Source: Lachnospiraceae bacterium (GTDB lineage: Bacteria; Bacillota; Clostridia; Lachnospirales; Lachnospiraceae). Taken from it: 64,000 nucleotides of DNA. Below, piece after piece: positions 51,925-60,680 of this stretch. The DNA lies in NCBI GenBank assembly GCA_022800815.1, contig JAAWRC010000003.1, positions 1 through 64,000 of the forward strand, read 5' to 3'. The notes under the pieces are model-generated. The model was not told where the DNA came from and searched no databases. It saw only the letters and a list, made by a program, of their open reading frames with translations. The position numbers were made by a program, and so were the translations under genes. Numbering within the stretch: the stretch's first letter is position 1; each line of letters opens with the position of its first letter.

Positions 51925-52599
51925 ATGAAGAAACTGCTATCGCACCTTCCCCTCGACGGACTGATCCCGCTTCTCACCTGTTTTCTGGTCAATGACTTTG
52001 TCTACTTCATCCTGCGGATCTTTATGGAAGGAGCGCACCACTACGACTTCACCACCCCCCTGGACCGGATGATTCCCTTCCGCCCGGAATGGGTCAGTAT
52101 CTATTTTGTCTGCTACGTGTTCTGGGTGGTCAACTATCTTCTGATTGCGGGAGGCGGCAAGGAACGGCTGTACCGCTTTGTGACGGCGGATATGCTCTCC
52201 CGTCTCGTCTGCGGAATCTTTTTCGTACTGCTGCCGACCACCAACGTGCGGCCCGAGGTCGTCGGAGACGGGGTCTGGGAGGACATCATGCGGTGGCTCT
52301 ACGCCATCGATGCGCCCACCAACCTGTTCCCGTCCATCCACTGCCTCACAAGCTGGTTCTGTTATGTCGGGCTCCGCGGACAGGAACGCATCCCGAAATG
52401 GTATCGGGCGTTTTCCCTGGTCTTCACGGTTCTCATCTGCCTGTCCACCCAGTTTACCAAGCAGCATTATCTGGTGGACGTGATCGGGGGCATCGGACTG
52501 GCACAGCTTTGCCATTCGCTGTCCTGGAAATTTGACTGGTATAAACCGTTCATGTGTTTTTTTGAAACCATCAACAAAAAAGTCTGGAGACATAACTAA
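51925..52599 (+). CDS. PAP2-family membrane phosphatase
   Basis: A 224-residue membrane protein with about six hydrophobic helices and PAP2 phosphatase motifs: 'FPSIHCLTSWFCYVGLR' (SxxH) and 'TKQHYLVDVIGGIGL' (H-x3-D). The first motif (KxxxxxRP) is weak, near 'TTNVRPEVV'. The next three genes handle phospholipids, so a lipid phosphate substrate such as phosphatidate or phosphatidylglycerol phosphate is likely. Oddity: the only in-frame start has no ribosome site; TATAAT lies three bases upstream, directly after the preceding terminator. No alternative start is available upstream because of an in-frame stop. Confidence 0.88.
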   Translation: MKKLLSHLPLDGLIPLLTCFLVNDFVYFILRIFMEGAHHYDFTTPLDRMIPFRPEWVSIYFVCYVFWVVNYLLIAGGGKERLYRFVTADMLSRLVCGIFFVLLPTTNVRPEVVGDGVWEDIMRWLYAIDAPTNLFPSIHCLTSWFCYVGLRGQERIPKWYRAFSLVFTVLICLSTQFTKQHYLVDVIGGIGLAQLCHSLSWKFDWYKPFMCFFETINKKVWRHN

Positions 52600-52644
52600 G
52601 GAATTTCGCACCGTAAAATTCCGTGACGGAAACAGGAAGGACTT

Positions 52645-53745
52645 ATGGGAAGTAAAAAAAAGAATCTATTAAACCTGGCGTTTTTGCTCACGGTCTTTTC
52701 TCTGACCATCTGGGCAGTATTCCGCGGGGAAGACCCTGACCTGGTCTTCTCCTACGTAAAAACCGCAAACCCCGTGTTTCTCCTTCTGGGAGTGCTGTGC
52801 GTGGTAACCTTTATCCTGGGGGAATCCCTGATCATCTGCTACCTGCTCCGGGTCCTGGGCTACAAGGTTCGGGCGGCAAGGTGTTATCTCTACTCCTTCG
52901 TCGGATTCTTTTTCAGCTGTATCACGCCGTCGGCCACCGGAGGTCAGCCAGCCCAGGTTTATTACATGAAGAAAGACCGGATTCCAATCCCCGAGTCCAC
53001 CCTGGTCCTGATGATTGTCACCATCACCTACAAGCTGGTGCTGGTAGTCCTCGGAGTCCTCGTTTTCCTCCTCCGCCCTGTGCGCATCATGCATTATCTG
53101 GAGCCGGTCCTGTTCTGGATGTATCTGGGGCTGGCGTTGAACGTGTTCTGCGTCGTCTTCATGATGATTCTGGTGTTCCACCCGAAATTGGCCAAATGGA
53201 TCATGGTAAAGGGCCTTAAGCTCCTGGAGCGATTCCACCTGCTCCGGAAAAAGGGGAAGCGGCTCAAACGGCTGGAGGCCTCCATGGACGATTACCATGC
53301 GGCCGGGGAGTTTTACTGGAAACACAAGGCCGTGGTCATCAATGCTTTTCTGATTACCATCCTCCAGCGGCTCCTGCTCTTTTTCGTCACCTGGCTCACC
53401 TACAGGGCTTTCGGCTTCTCCGGGGAGAACGTTGTCACCATCGTCTGCCTGCAGGGGATGATCTCCCTGGCGGTTGACATGCTGCCCCTTCCCGGCGGCA
53501 TGGGCATCAGCGAAAAGCTGTTTTTATCCATCTTCGCTCCCATACTCGGGCCGGACCTTCTCCTGCCCGCCATGATCGTGAGCCGTGGAATCAGCTATTA
53601 TTCCCAGCTTTCCATCAGTGCGGTCATGACCGTGGTCGCACACTTTATCATTGGAAAAGGCGCTTCGAAAGATTCCGGCAGGAAGGATTCCGATTCCAAA
53701 GACGCAGCCTTGAACGACTCAAACTCAGGAGGCAATGTAACATGA
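52645..53745 (+). CDS. Flippase-like membrane protein (UPF0104 / LPG-synthase TM domain)
   Basis: A 366-residue membrane protein with about eight helices, matching the lysylphosphatidylglycerol-synthase transmembrane domain family without the soluble transferase domain. Signature: 'SCITPSATGGQPAQVYYM' near residue 100 and 'DMLPLPGGMGISEKLFLS' near residue 275. The family is thought to move lipids across membranes. Its C-terminal tail is Ser/Asp/Lys rich. AGGAAGGA site. Its stop overlaps the pssA start (ATGA), so the two are translated together. Confidence 0.9.
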   Translation: MGSKKKNLLNLAFLLTVFSLTIWAVFRGEDPDLVFSYVKTANPVFLLLGVLCVVTFILGESLIICYLLRVLGYKVRAARCYLYSFVGFFFSCITPSATGGQPAQVYYMKKDRIPIPESTLVLMIVTITYKLVLVVLGVLVFLLRPVRIMHYLEPVLFWMYLGLALNVFCVVFMMILVFHPKLAKWIMVKGLKLLERFHLLRKKGKRLKRLEASMDDYHAAGEFYWKHKAVVINAFLITILQRLLLFFVTWLTYRAFGFSGENVVTIVCLQGMISLAVDMLPLPGGMGISEKLFLSIFAPILGPDLLLPAMIVSRGISYYSQLSISAVMTVVAHFIIGKGASKDSGRKDSDSKDAALNDSNSGGNVT

Positions 53746-54425
53746 TTGGATTTTATAACTATACGGTGGTCCTCACCTACGTAAGCCTGATCTCTTCCGT
53801 CTTCGGGATGACCCAGGCCATCCACGGGCATTTCAAGACCGCCATCTTCTGTCTGGCCCTCTCGGGCCTATGCGACATGTTCGACGGCAAGATCGCCCGC
53901 ACCAAAAAGGACCGCACCGAGGACGAAAAAGCCTTCGGTATCCAGATTGATTCCCTGTGCGACGTGGTCTGTTTCGGGGCCTTTCCCGCACTGATCTGCT
54001 ATCTCCTGGGTGTCCGAGGCGTCCTGGGGCTGCTCGTCATCTCCATCTATTGCGTCTGCTCCGTGGTCCGTCTGGCCTTCTTTAACGTTCTGGAGGGGAA
54101 ACGGCAGCAGACGGAGGGCGGCGCCAACCACTACTACCACGGGCTCCCCATCACCTCCATGTCAGTGGTGCTGCCCCTGATTTTCATGACCCAGTTCTTC
54201 CTTCCAGATTTCGCCTTCCTGGTACTGCTACATATCGTGCTCCTGGTGGTCGGGATCCTCTTCGTGGTGGATTTCCGCTTCCGGAAGCCAAATAACAAGA
54301 CCCTGGCCGTGCTGGTATTTATCGTGGCCGCCGCCCTGGCTGCCCTGGTGATCTACAGTACCTTCCGGGTTCCGAGGCACTACGAGGACAGCAGTCCCAT
54401 CATTGATAAAATATTTGAGGAGTGA
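53742..54425 (+). CDS. pssA: CDP-diacylglycerol--serine O-phosphatidyltransferase
   Basis: Makes phosphatidylserine from CDP-diacylglycerol and serine. The CDP-alcohol phosphotransferase motif is visible as 'DGKIAR', a 12-residue stretch, then 'GIQIDSLCDV'. The usual spacing between AR and G is eight residues, so there is a four-residue insertion, a feature of some clostridial members. The 227-residue protein has about six further hydrophobic helices. The following gene is phosphatidylserine decarboxylase, giving a complete phosphatidylethanolamine route. Confidence 0.93.
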   Translation: MIGFYNYTVVLTYVSLISSVFGMTQAIHGHFKTAIFCLALSGLCDMFDGKIARTKKDRTEDEKAFGIQIDSLCDVVCFGAFPALICYLLGVRGVLGLLVISIYCVCSVVRLAFFNVLEGKRQQTEGGANHYYHGLPITSMSVVLPLIFMTQFFLPDFAFLVLLHIVLLVVGILFVVDFRFRKPNNKTLAVLVFIVAAALAALVIYSTFRVPRHYEDSSPIIDKIFEE

Positions 54426-54445
54426 CGGAGGAAGGGGCGGCACCG

Positions 54446-55363
54446 ATGATTTATAAAACAAGAGATGGAAGCGAGATTCGGGGCAATGAGGGGCAGGACC
54501 GGTTTCTGGCGGCCCTCTACGGCACACGGGCGGGGCGGGCGGCGGTCCGGTTCCTCGTCCGGCCGGCGGTGTCCAAAATCGGCGGGGCCTTTTTGAACAG
54601 CGCCTTTTCCCGACTCCTGATCAAGCCCTTCGTGGAAAAAAACCAGATAGACTTAAGTCTGTACGAGCCGGAACAGTACCCGTCCTACAACGCCTTCTTC
54701 ACCAGAAAGATCCGGAGCGGTCTGCGGCCTTTCGACACCCGCCCCTCCCATCTGGTCAGCCCCTGTGATGCCAAGCTTACGGTCTGCCCGGTTTCGGAGG
54801 GGGGGCGCCTTCTCGTCAAGGAGACCGCCTACACGGTGATAAGTCTTCTAAGGGACGAGAAACTGGCCCGCCGCTACTATGGCGGGCAGGCCCTGATTTT
54901 CCGACTGACGGTGGATGACTACCACCACTATTTCTACCCGGCGGACGGAAGGAAAAGCCGGAACCGGACGATCCCCGGCGTTCTCCACACGGTGAATCCC
55001 GCCGCCGGTGACGTCTATCCCATTTACAAGGAAAATTTCAGACAGTACTGCCTCATAAAGACCTCCGCTTTCGGCACCATCCTCATGATGGAGGTGGGCG
55101 CCCTGATGGTGGGAAAAATCAAAAACCATCACCCGGAGGCCAGAGCCGTATCCCGGGGAGAGGAGAAGGGATATTTCGAATTCGGCGGCTCCACGGTGAT
55201 CCTCCTTTTGCAGCCAGGTGCGGCGAGGCTGGACGCCGATCTCCTGAATAACAGCCTGGAGGGAGCGGAGACCATCGTGAAGGCCGGGGAGAGGATCGGA
55301 CAACAATCAAATATTGACGAGGAGAAGGAGACAGATGCTTTCCATCGCAGACACGACGGCTAA
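54446..55363 (+). CDS. psd: Phosphatidylserine decarboxylase proenzyme
   Basis: Decarboxylates phosphatidylserine to phosphatidylethanolamine using a pyruvoyl group made by self-cleavage. Catalytic signatures: 'RLTVDDYHHYFYPADG' (histidines), 'FGTILMMEVGALMVGKI' and the cleavage site 'FGGSTVILL', where Gly-Ser is split. The start at 54446 is preferred over a GTG at 54422 because GGAGGAAGG precedes it. Length 305. The last 20 or so residues are hydrophilic and encoded by the left arm of a palindrome (55321-55410), so the normal C-terminus may be altered. Confidence 0.93.
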   Translation: MIYKTRDGSEIRGNEGQDRFLAALYGTRAGRAAVRFLVRPAVSKIGGAFLNSAFSRLLIKPFVEKNQIDLSLYEPEQYPSYNAFFTRKIRSGLRPFDTRPSHLVSPCDAKLTVCPVSEGGRLLVKETAYTVISLLRDEKLARRYYGGQALIFRLTVDDYHHYFYPADGRKSRNRTIPGVLHTVNPAAGDVYPIYKENFRQYCLIKTSAFGTILMMEVGALMVGKIKNHHPEARAVSRGEEKGYFEFGGSTVILLLQPGAARLDADLLNNSLEGAETIVKAGERIGQQSNIDEEKETDAFHRRHDG

Positions 55364-55410
55364 AACCGGCCGTCTATCGTCTGCTCACGGAAACATCTGT
55401 CTCCTTCTCC
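55321..55410. repeat. Palindrome E at the 3' ends of psd and the histidine kinase gene
   Basis: GGAGAAGGAGACAGATG (55321-55337) and CATCTGTCTCCTTCTCC (55394-55410) are exact 17-bp complements, with further inner pairing (TTTCC/GGAAA; CGACGGC/GCCGTCT region). The psd stop codon lies in the loop side. It is placed where a bidirectional terminator would be, but has no T-run. Confidence 0.85.
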
Positions 55411-55420
55411 CCATGCTTTC

Positions 55421-58400
55421 TTATGCGCTCTGCTCCCGCAGCACCCTGCTCAGGGTTGCGAAAAGGTTCTCCACGTCGATGGGCTTTGCGATATGGCCAT
55501 TCATCCCGCAGGCCAGCGCCGCCCGTTTGTCCTCCTCAAAGGCATTGGCCGTCATGGCCAAAATCGGCACGTTCGCCAGTTCCTTGTTCTCCAGCTTCCG
55601 GATGAGCCTGGCCGCCTCGTGACCGTTCATCACCGGCATCTGAACATCCATCAGCACCAGCTGGTAATAGCCTGGTTCCGAAATGCGCAGCATCTCCACG
55701 GCCTTCTCTCCGTTTCCTGCCACGTCCACCGTGAATCCCGCATCCGTCAGGAGTTCCGTCGCAATCTCCTGGTTCAGCTCATTGTCCTCGGCCAGAAGAA
55801 TCCGCCCGGTCTCAATCTTCTTCAGCCCCTCTCCGCACTTCTCCCTGTCCCGCTCCTCTCCATTGACAATGGAATAGAGACAGCTCCGAAGCTCCGACAA
55901 AAACAGCGGCTTGCTGCAAAACGCCGTGACACCGGCCTCCTTCGCCTCCTCCTCAATGTCCGTCCAGTCATAGGCCGTCAGAACGATGACCGGCACGTCC
56001 TCCTTCATTTCCTTGCGGATTCTCCTGGTAACCTCGATCCCATTCATGTCCGGCAGGAACCAGTCAATGATATAAACCTTGTACTCGTCCCCCCGCATCA
56101 GCGCCTGCCGGGTGCGCAGAACGGCCTCCTTTCCGGACAGGGTCCATTCTGCCCGCATCCCGATCTGTCCCAACATGTAGGACACGCTGTCACAGGTGTT
56201 GAAATCGTCGTCCACCACCAGAGCCCGGCAGTCTTTCAGCTCCGGAATGTCCTGGGGCCCCTTCCCCGTCGAATCCAGACGGAAGGTAAAGGAAACCACA
56301 AATTCCGTCCCCACCCCTTCCTTGCTCTTCACCTCGATGGAGCCGTTCATCATGTCCACGATGTTTTTCGTGATCGCCATCCCGAGGCCAGTGCCCTGGA
56401 TCCCGCTGATCGTCGTATTTTTCTCCCGCTCAAAGGGCTCAAAAATGTGGGAAATGAACTCCTCGCTCATGCCGATGCCGGTATCCCGGATGTAAAACTC
56501 ATAGTTGGCATAGCCCGCAGGGGCTCCCGGCCTCTCAATAATCCGCATGGTAATGATGCCGCCCATGCCGGTATATTTGATCGCATTGCCGAGAAGATTT
56601 AAAAGTACCTGGTTGAGCCGCAGCTTGTCACAGTAAATCTCCTCGTCAAACACGTCCACCGTGTCAATATAAAATTCCAGCTGCTTGGCGTGAATGTCGG
56701 CCTGCACGATATTGCGCAGCCCGTGGAGAATGTCGGGCAGACAGCAGGGCTTCTCCTCCAGGTGCATCTTTCCGCTCTCAATCCGGCTCATGTCCAGCAC
56801 GTCGTTGATGAGGCTCAGGAGGTGGTTTCCGGAGGTCATGATCTTCTTCAAATATTCCTTCACCTGCTCCTGGCGCTCAATATGGGTGAGGGCCAGCGCC
56901 GTAAAGCCGACGATGGCGTTCATGGGCGTGCGGATGTCGTGGGACATGTTGGAGAGGAAGGCGCTCTTGGCCTTGTTGGCCCGATTTGCCTGCATCAGCG
57001 CATCCTCCAGCAGGCTCTTCTGCTCCATCTCCCTCCGAATCTCCGCATCCACGCTGCGAAATCCCAAAACGATTCCATGGTTTTCCGTCCACTCGCCCGC
57101 CCGCACCACCTTGATCTGGAAATATCTCATATTTCCATTTTTAAAAGTGCGGTAATTCCGGTGACACTGCCGCTCCTTCGCCAGCTCCCGCTTAAGGCCC
57201 TCCCGGCAGGCCAGCTCCTCAAGTCCCGTTCGGTCCTCCTCGTGGACGAACTCCTCTATGTAACGCCCCATGCACTCGTCCAGGGAAAGCTCCCCACCAA
57301 AAATTTCTTCCAGGACGCAGTCTCCGTTCTCCTCATGGCGAAGCCGGTTTCCCGTCCCCGTGTCCAGGTCAAAGAAACAGACCAGCGTGTAATCCATGCT
57401 CAGGGCATGGACCAGCTCCATCTGCCGTCTCTCATGCTCCCTCTCCTGCAGCTTCTGGGCCGTACAATCCAGAAGAAACCGCTGATAAAACCGCTCCCCG
57501 TCCTCCTCCAAAAGCTTGATGTTCCCCATCACGTGCAAAATATCCCCGTTCTTATGAAGAACGCGGTATTCCACGCTGACGCTGTCCCCCTCCGTCTTCA
57601 AATCCGTGATCGCCCTCCGAAGATAGGGCTTATCCTCGTCCAGTACCGAATTCGCCACCACGAAAAATCCGTCCGCCTCCATCTCCTCCTGGGTTTCATA
57701 ACCCAGGATGTTAAGGGCCGCCCGGTTGACGCTTAAAATTCTGGAGCCGTCCGTGGTGTGACACATGACGCCGCAGTCCATGGTCGTAAAAATGGTCTCC
57801 AACGTATGATTTTTCTGTATGATCTCCTGCTCGTAGGCCCGCTCCTGGGTCACGTCGATGGCCACTCCCACCGTGCCCATCACGCTGCCGTCCAGGTCAT
57901 AGAGGGGAGATTTGTAGGTGGTCAGGAGTTTTGTCCCGTCCCCGGTCTGGACGCATTCCTCGGACACGCAGGTCTCCCGCTTCGTCATCACGATCCGCTC
58001 CGACTCGATGCAGGCCGGGTCGTCCTCCTCCACGTCCCAGATGTAGGCGTGGCCCCGGCCCTCCACCTGCCGCTTCGTCTTGTTCACGGTCCGGCAGAAG
58101 CTGTCGTTGACCTTCTCATGGATGCCGTCCTTGTCCTTGTACCAGATCAGGTTGGGAACGTGGTTAATGGTGGCCTCCAGATACTGGCCGGTCTGCCAGG
58201 CGTCCTTCCTCTCTTTACATACCTGCTGCCACCGCAAAATGCGGAACCGGATCTCCGCCTCCGACATGGGAAGCTTCCAGATATCCGAAACCCCCGCCAG
58301 AACGTCCTCCGCCCGCCAGGAATCTGCCTCCGAAACGCCCTCTGCTCCCGCTCTCCCGGCTGTCAATAACGCCGCCAGGCGCCCTTCCTCCGCCAGCAGG

Positions 58401-58633
58401 AAAAGCTCCGCCTCCCGGCGTTTTCCCGAGAGCAGCTTCCGAAGCTCTCCATCCGTCCGCATCCCCTGCAGATTCACAAAAATCACGTCTGCCGATGCCA
58501 AAAGCGCCTCGTCCGTCTCCCCGCTCCAGGAAAACTCGTGGGTGAAAGACGCTAACGGAGCGGTCTCCTTTATCATTTCAAATACCCCGCAGTGCTGTCC
58601 GGCAAAATAGAAATGCAGATGGCAATGATACAT
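55421..58633 (-). CDS. Soluble hybrid histidine kinase (PAS x3, HisKA, HATPase, two receivers)
   Basis: A 1070-residue two-component kinase with no membrane helix. Residues 1-140 resemble a degenerate receiver. Three PAS-like sensors follow (about 150-270, 275-395, 405-530). The HisKA phosphoacceptor is H565 in 'SNMSHDIRTPMNAI'; the ATPase domain has 'GNAIKYTGMGG', 'DTGIGM' and 'GTGLGMAITK'. Two receivers come next, with acceptor Asp in 'YIIDWFLPDMNG' and in 'VLMDVQMPVMNG'. There is no Hpt domain, so phosphotransfer onward needs a separate protein, or the receivers act internally. GGAGGAACGGG site and a strong promoter. No response-regulator gene is adjacent. Confidence 0.94.
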   Translation of the reverse strand: MYHCHLHFYFAGQHCGVFEMIKETAPLASFTHEFSWSGETDEALLASADVIFVNLQGMRTDGELRKLLSGKRREAELFLLAEEGRLAALLTAGRAGAEGVSEADSWRAEDVLAGVSDIWKLPMSEAEIRFRILRWQQVCKERKDAWQTGQYLEATINHVPNLIWYKDKDGIHEKVNDSFCRTVNKTKRQVEGRGHAYIWDVEEDDPACIESERIVMTKRETCVSEECVQTGDGTKLLTTYKSPLYDLDGSVMGTVGVAIDVTQERAYEQEIIQKNHTLETIFTTMDCGVMCHTTDGSRILSVNRAALNILGYETQEEMEADGFFVVANSVLDEDKPYLRRAITDLKTEGDSVSVEYRVLHKNGDILHVMGNIKLLEEDGERFYQRFLLDCTAQKLQEREHERRQMELVHALSMDYTLVCFFDLDTGTGNRLRHEENGDCVLEEIFGGELSLDECMGRYIEEFVHEEDRTGLEELACREGLKRELAKERQCHRNYRTFKNGNMRYFQIKVVRAGEWTENHGIVLGFRSVDAEIRREMEQKSLLEDALMQANRANKAKSAFLSNMSHDIRTPMNAIVGFTALALTHIERQEQVKEYLKKIMTSGNHLLSLINDVLDMSRIESGKMHLEEKPCCLPDILHGLRNIVQADIHAKQLEFYIDTVDVFDEEIYCDKLRLNQVLLNLLGNAIKYTGMGGIITMRIIERPGAPAGYANYEFYIRDTGIGMSEEFISHIFEPFEREKNTTISGIQGTGLGMAITKNIVDMMNGSIEVKSKEGVGTEFVVSFTFRLDSTGKGPQDIPELKDCRALVVDDDFNTCDSVSYMLGQIGMRAEWTLSGKEAVLRTRQALMRGDEYKVYIIDWFLPDMNGIEVTRRIRKEMKEDVPVIVLTAYDWTDIEEEAKEAGVTAFCSKPLFLSELRSCLYSIVNGEERDREKCGEGLKKIETGRILLAEDNELNQEIATELLTDAGFTVDVAGNGEKAVEMLRISEPGYYQLVLMDVQMPVMNGHEAARLIRKLENKELANVPILAMTANAFEEDKRAALACGMNGHIAKPIDVENLFATLSRVLREQSA

Positions 58634-58672
58634 TTCCCGTTCCTCCCATGCATGTAAATGGCTCTACCTGCT

Positions 58673-58701
58673 ATTTTAACAAGCATACAAGGGGATGTCA
58701 A
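58673..58701 (-). promoter_or_regulatory. Sigma-A promoter of the hybrid histidine kinase
   Basis: On the minus strand TTGACA (58696-58701) and TAAAAT (58673-58678) are 17 bp apart, about 40 bases before the start. Confidence 0.88.
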
Positions 58702-58717
58702 TCGAAAGAATGCAGAG

Positions 58718-59437
58718 TCACAGCCGCATTCCTCCGTTTACGTCTATGACGGTTCCCGTCACGTAGGATGCGGCATCCGACACCAGGAAGGCGATCACTT
58801 CCGCCACCTCCTCCGGCCTTCCCAACCGTTTGAGCATCGTCTTTTCCACAAACTTCATAAGCAAATGCTCCGGCAGCCCTTTTAGCATGTCCGTCATGAT
58901 GTATCCCGGCGCAACGACGTTCACCCTGACGGGGCTTCCCTTTCTTGCGAACTCTTTCGCCCATGACTTGCTCATGCCGATGATGCCTGCTTTGGAAGCC
59001 GCATAGTTGGCCTGACCGATGTTTCCGTATTCCCCCACGACGCTTCCCACGGTCACGATGGCCCCTCCTCCCTGGCGCTCCATCTGTGGGCCGATGAGCC
59101 GCACCATGCGGAACACGCCTTTCAGGTTCGTCTCGATGACCCGGTCGAATTCCTCTTCCTCCATCTTTTCCGTCATGGAATCCGCTATGATTCCCGCATT
59201 CGCCGCCAGGATGTCAATATGCCCATGTGCCGCCATGATGTCTTCATACAGCCTGCGGCAGGATTCTTTTTTTCTCACGTCCAGCTCGTGATATCTGATC
59301 CCATTTGTAAAATTTTTTTCATGTCTCGCACAGGCGTACACGTCCGCTCCCGCTTCCCTTAATTTCAACGAGACGGCGTAACCGATTCCCGTGGTTCCGC
59401 CCGTGACGACCGCCACCTTACCCTTTAACGAATTCAT
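58718..59437 (-). CDS. Short-chain dehydrogenase/reductase, FabG-like
   Basis: A 239-residue NAD(P)-dependent SDR. The start at 59437 gives 'MNSLKGKVAVVTGGTTGIG', the TGxxxGIG cofactor loop, then 'NAGI' and the catalytic Ser-Tyr-Lys in 'GSVVGEYGNIGQANYAASKA'. It ends with 'GTVIDVNGGMRL', as 3-oxoacyl reductases do. Its start overlaps the end of the thiolase gene by 20 bases, so together they could convert acetyl-CoA to 3-hydroxybutyryl-CoA, in the manner of PhaA/PhaB. The substrate is inferred from that pairing; other keto substrates, including nucleotide sugars, remain possible. Confidence 0.9.
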   Translation of the reverse strand: MNSLKGKVAVVTGGTTGIGYAVSLKLREAGADVYACARHEKNFTNGIRYHELDVRKKESCRRLYEDIMAAHGHIDILAANAGIIADSMTEKMEEEEFDRVIETNLKGVFRMVRLIGPQMERQGGGAIVTVGSVVGEYGNIGQANYAASKAGIIGMSKSWAKEFARKGSPVRVNVVAPGYIMTDMLKGLPEHLLMKFVEKTMLKRLGRPEEVAEVIAFLVSDAASYVTGTVIDVNGGMRL

Positions 59438-60671
59438 CCTCTTCCCTTCTTTCCAGCAGCAGGGCGGCTCCCATGCCGCCCCCGATGCATAAAGATGCAA
59501 TTCCGTACCGCCCTTGTTCTCGTTTCATCATGTGGGCGAGCGTCGTCGCAATCCTCGCCCCCGTCGCCCCCAAAGGGTGTCCCAGCCCCAGACCGGAACC
59601 GTACCGGTTGCATCGCTCCATGAGCTTCTCCACTGAAATTCCATATTCCTCTGACAATAAACGGAAACACCCCAAAACCTGGGCTGCGAAGGCCTCGTTG
59701 ATTTCCAGGTAATCTATTTCTTCAAAGCCGATTCCCGATTTCTCCAACAACTTTTTTATGGCGTGATAAGGGCCCAGCCCCATAAGCTGCGGGTCACAGC
59801 CAACGATCACGCACTCTTTCAGCTCCGCCATCGGCGAGAGCCCCTGACGTCTGCAATACTCCCCGGACGCCAAAAGCAAAAAGGCGGCCCCGTCGTTGAT
59901 CCCCGACGTGTTTCCCGCCGTGACCGTCCCGCTCCCATCCTTTAGAAAGGTCGGTTTCAGCAATCGAAGCTTTTCCATGTCGGTTTCCCGGTTCGGGAAT
60001 TCGTCCGTGTCGAATATGAATTTCCTGCCTTTATAGTCATGCAGAAGCACCGGCACGATCTCTTCCCGGAACCTTCCGCCGTCCACGGCCTCTGTCGCCC
60101 TCTTCTGAGCCATGTATGCGTATTCGTCCTGACGTTCCCTGGAAATTTTATATCTTCCGGCTATGTTCTCCGCTGTGATTCCCATATGTACGCCGCTGAA
60201 TGCGTCCGTCAGCCCGTCATGGACCATCAAATCCATCATTTGAAAGTCGCCAAACTTCTTTCCCTGCCGGATGTAGCTGTTTGCCGCAAAGGGGATGTTG
60301 GACATGAATTCAAATCCGCCGCAGAGAACCAAATCCGCCCCGCACAGGATCTCGTTCATCCCGTTTCGGATCGCCTGCATGCCGGAGCCGCACACCATGT
60401 TGACGGAATAGGCCGGAACCTCCTCCGGAATCCCCGATAAAACGGCAAGCCGTCTCGCAATGCCCTGCCCCGTCCCGGCCGGAACCGCATTTCCGACGAT
60501 CACGCTTTCAACGTCCCGCAGCCGTCCCCGACACCCTGAAAAGCCTTTTCGGATGATCTGGGCGCATACCTCAGCCGGTTCCGCCTCATAAAGGGAGCCG
60601 AGAAATTTTCCGATTGCGCTTCGCTTTGCGCCGGCCAAAAATACTTTTCGTCGTTTCATTTCCTTTTCCAT
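59418..60671 (-). CDS. Thiolase (acetyl-CoA C-acetyltransferase-like)
   Basis: A 417-residue thiolase. The nucleophilic cysteine is in 'VNMVCGSGMQAI', the histidine in 'LGLGHPLGATGAR', and the second cysteine in 'ASLCIGGGMGAAL', so all catalytic residues are present. Best fit is the degradative/biosynthetic acetyl-CoA acetyltransferase group. It sits between the SGNH protein and the SDR. Two ATGs (60671, 60659) are possible and neither has an ideal site. Composition is slightly lower in GC than the housekeeping genes. No butyrate-pathway genes are nearby, so a role in the surrounding unusual cluster is more likely than in central fermentation. Confidence 0.93.
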   Translation of the reverse strand: MEKEMKRRKVFLAGAKRSAIGKFLGSLYEAEPAEVCAQIIRKGFSGCRGRLRDVESVIVGNAVPAGTGQGIARRLAVLSGIPEEVPAYSVNMVCGSGMQAIRNGMNEILCGADLVLCGGFEFMSNIPFAANSYIRQGKKFGDFQMMDLMVHDGLTDAFSGVHMGITAENIAGRYKISRERQDEYAYMAQKRATEAVDGGRFREEIVPVLLHDYKGRKFIFDTDEFPNRETDMEKLRLLKPTFLKDGSGTVTAGNTSGINDGAAFLLLASGEYCRRQGLSPMAELKECVIVGCDPQLMGLGPYHAIKKLLEKSGIGFEEIDYLEINEAFAAQVLGCFRLLSEEYGISVEKLMERCNRYGSGLGLGHPLGATGARIATTLAHMMKREQGRYGIASLCIGGGMGAALLLERREEDEFVKG

Positions 60672-60680
60672 ATGTCGCCG

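Noticed and set aside
5261-58610. Many long open frames opposite or inside clear genes (for example 15807-17378 plus strand, 55493-56602 plus strand)
   Set aside because: They lack ribosome sites and family features and follow the codon pattern of the real gene on the other strand, as expected in GC-rich DNA.
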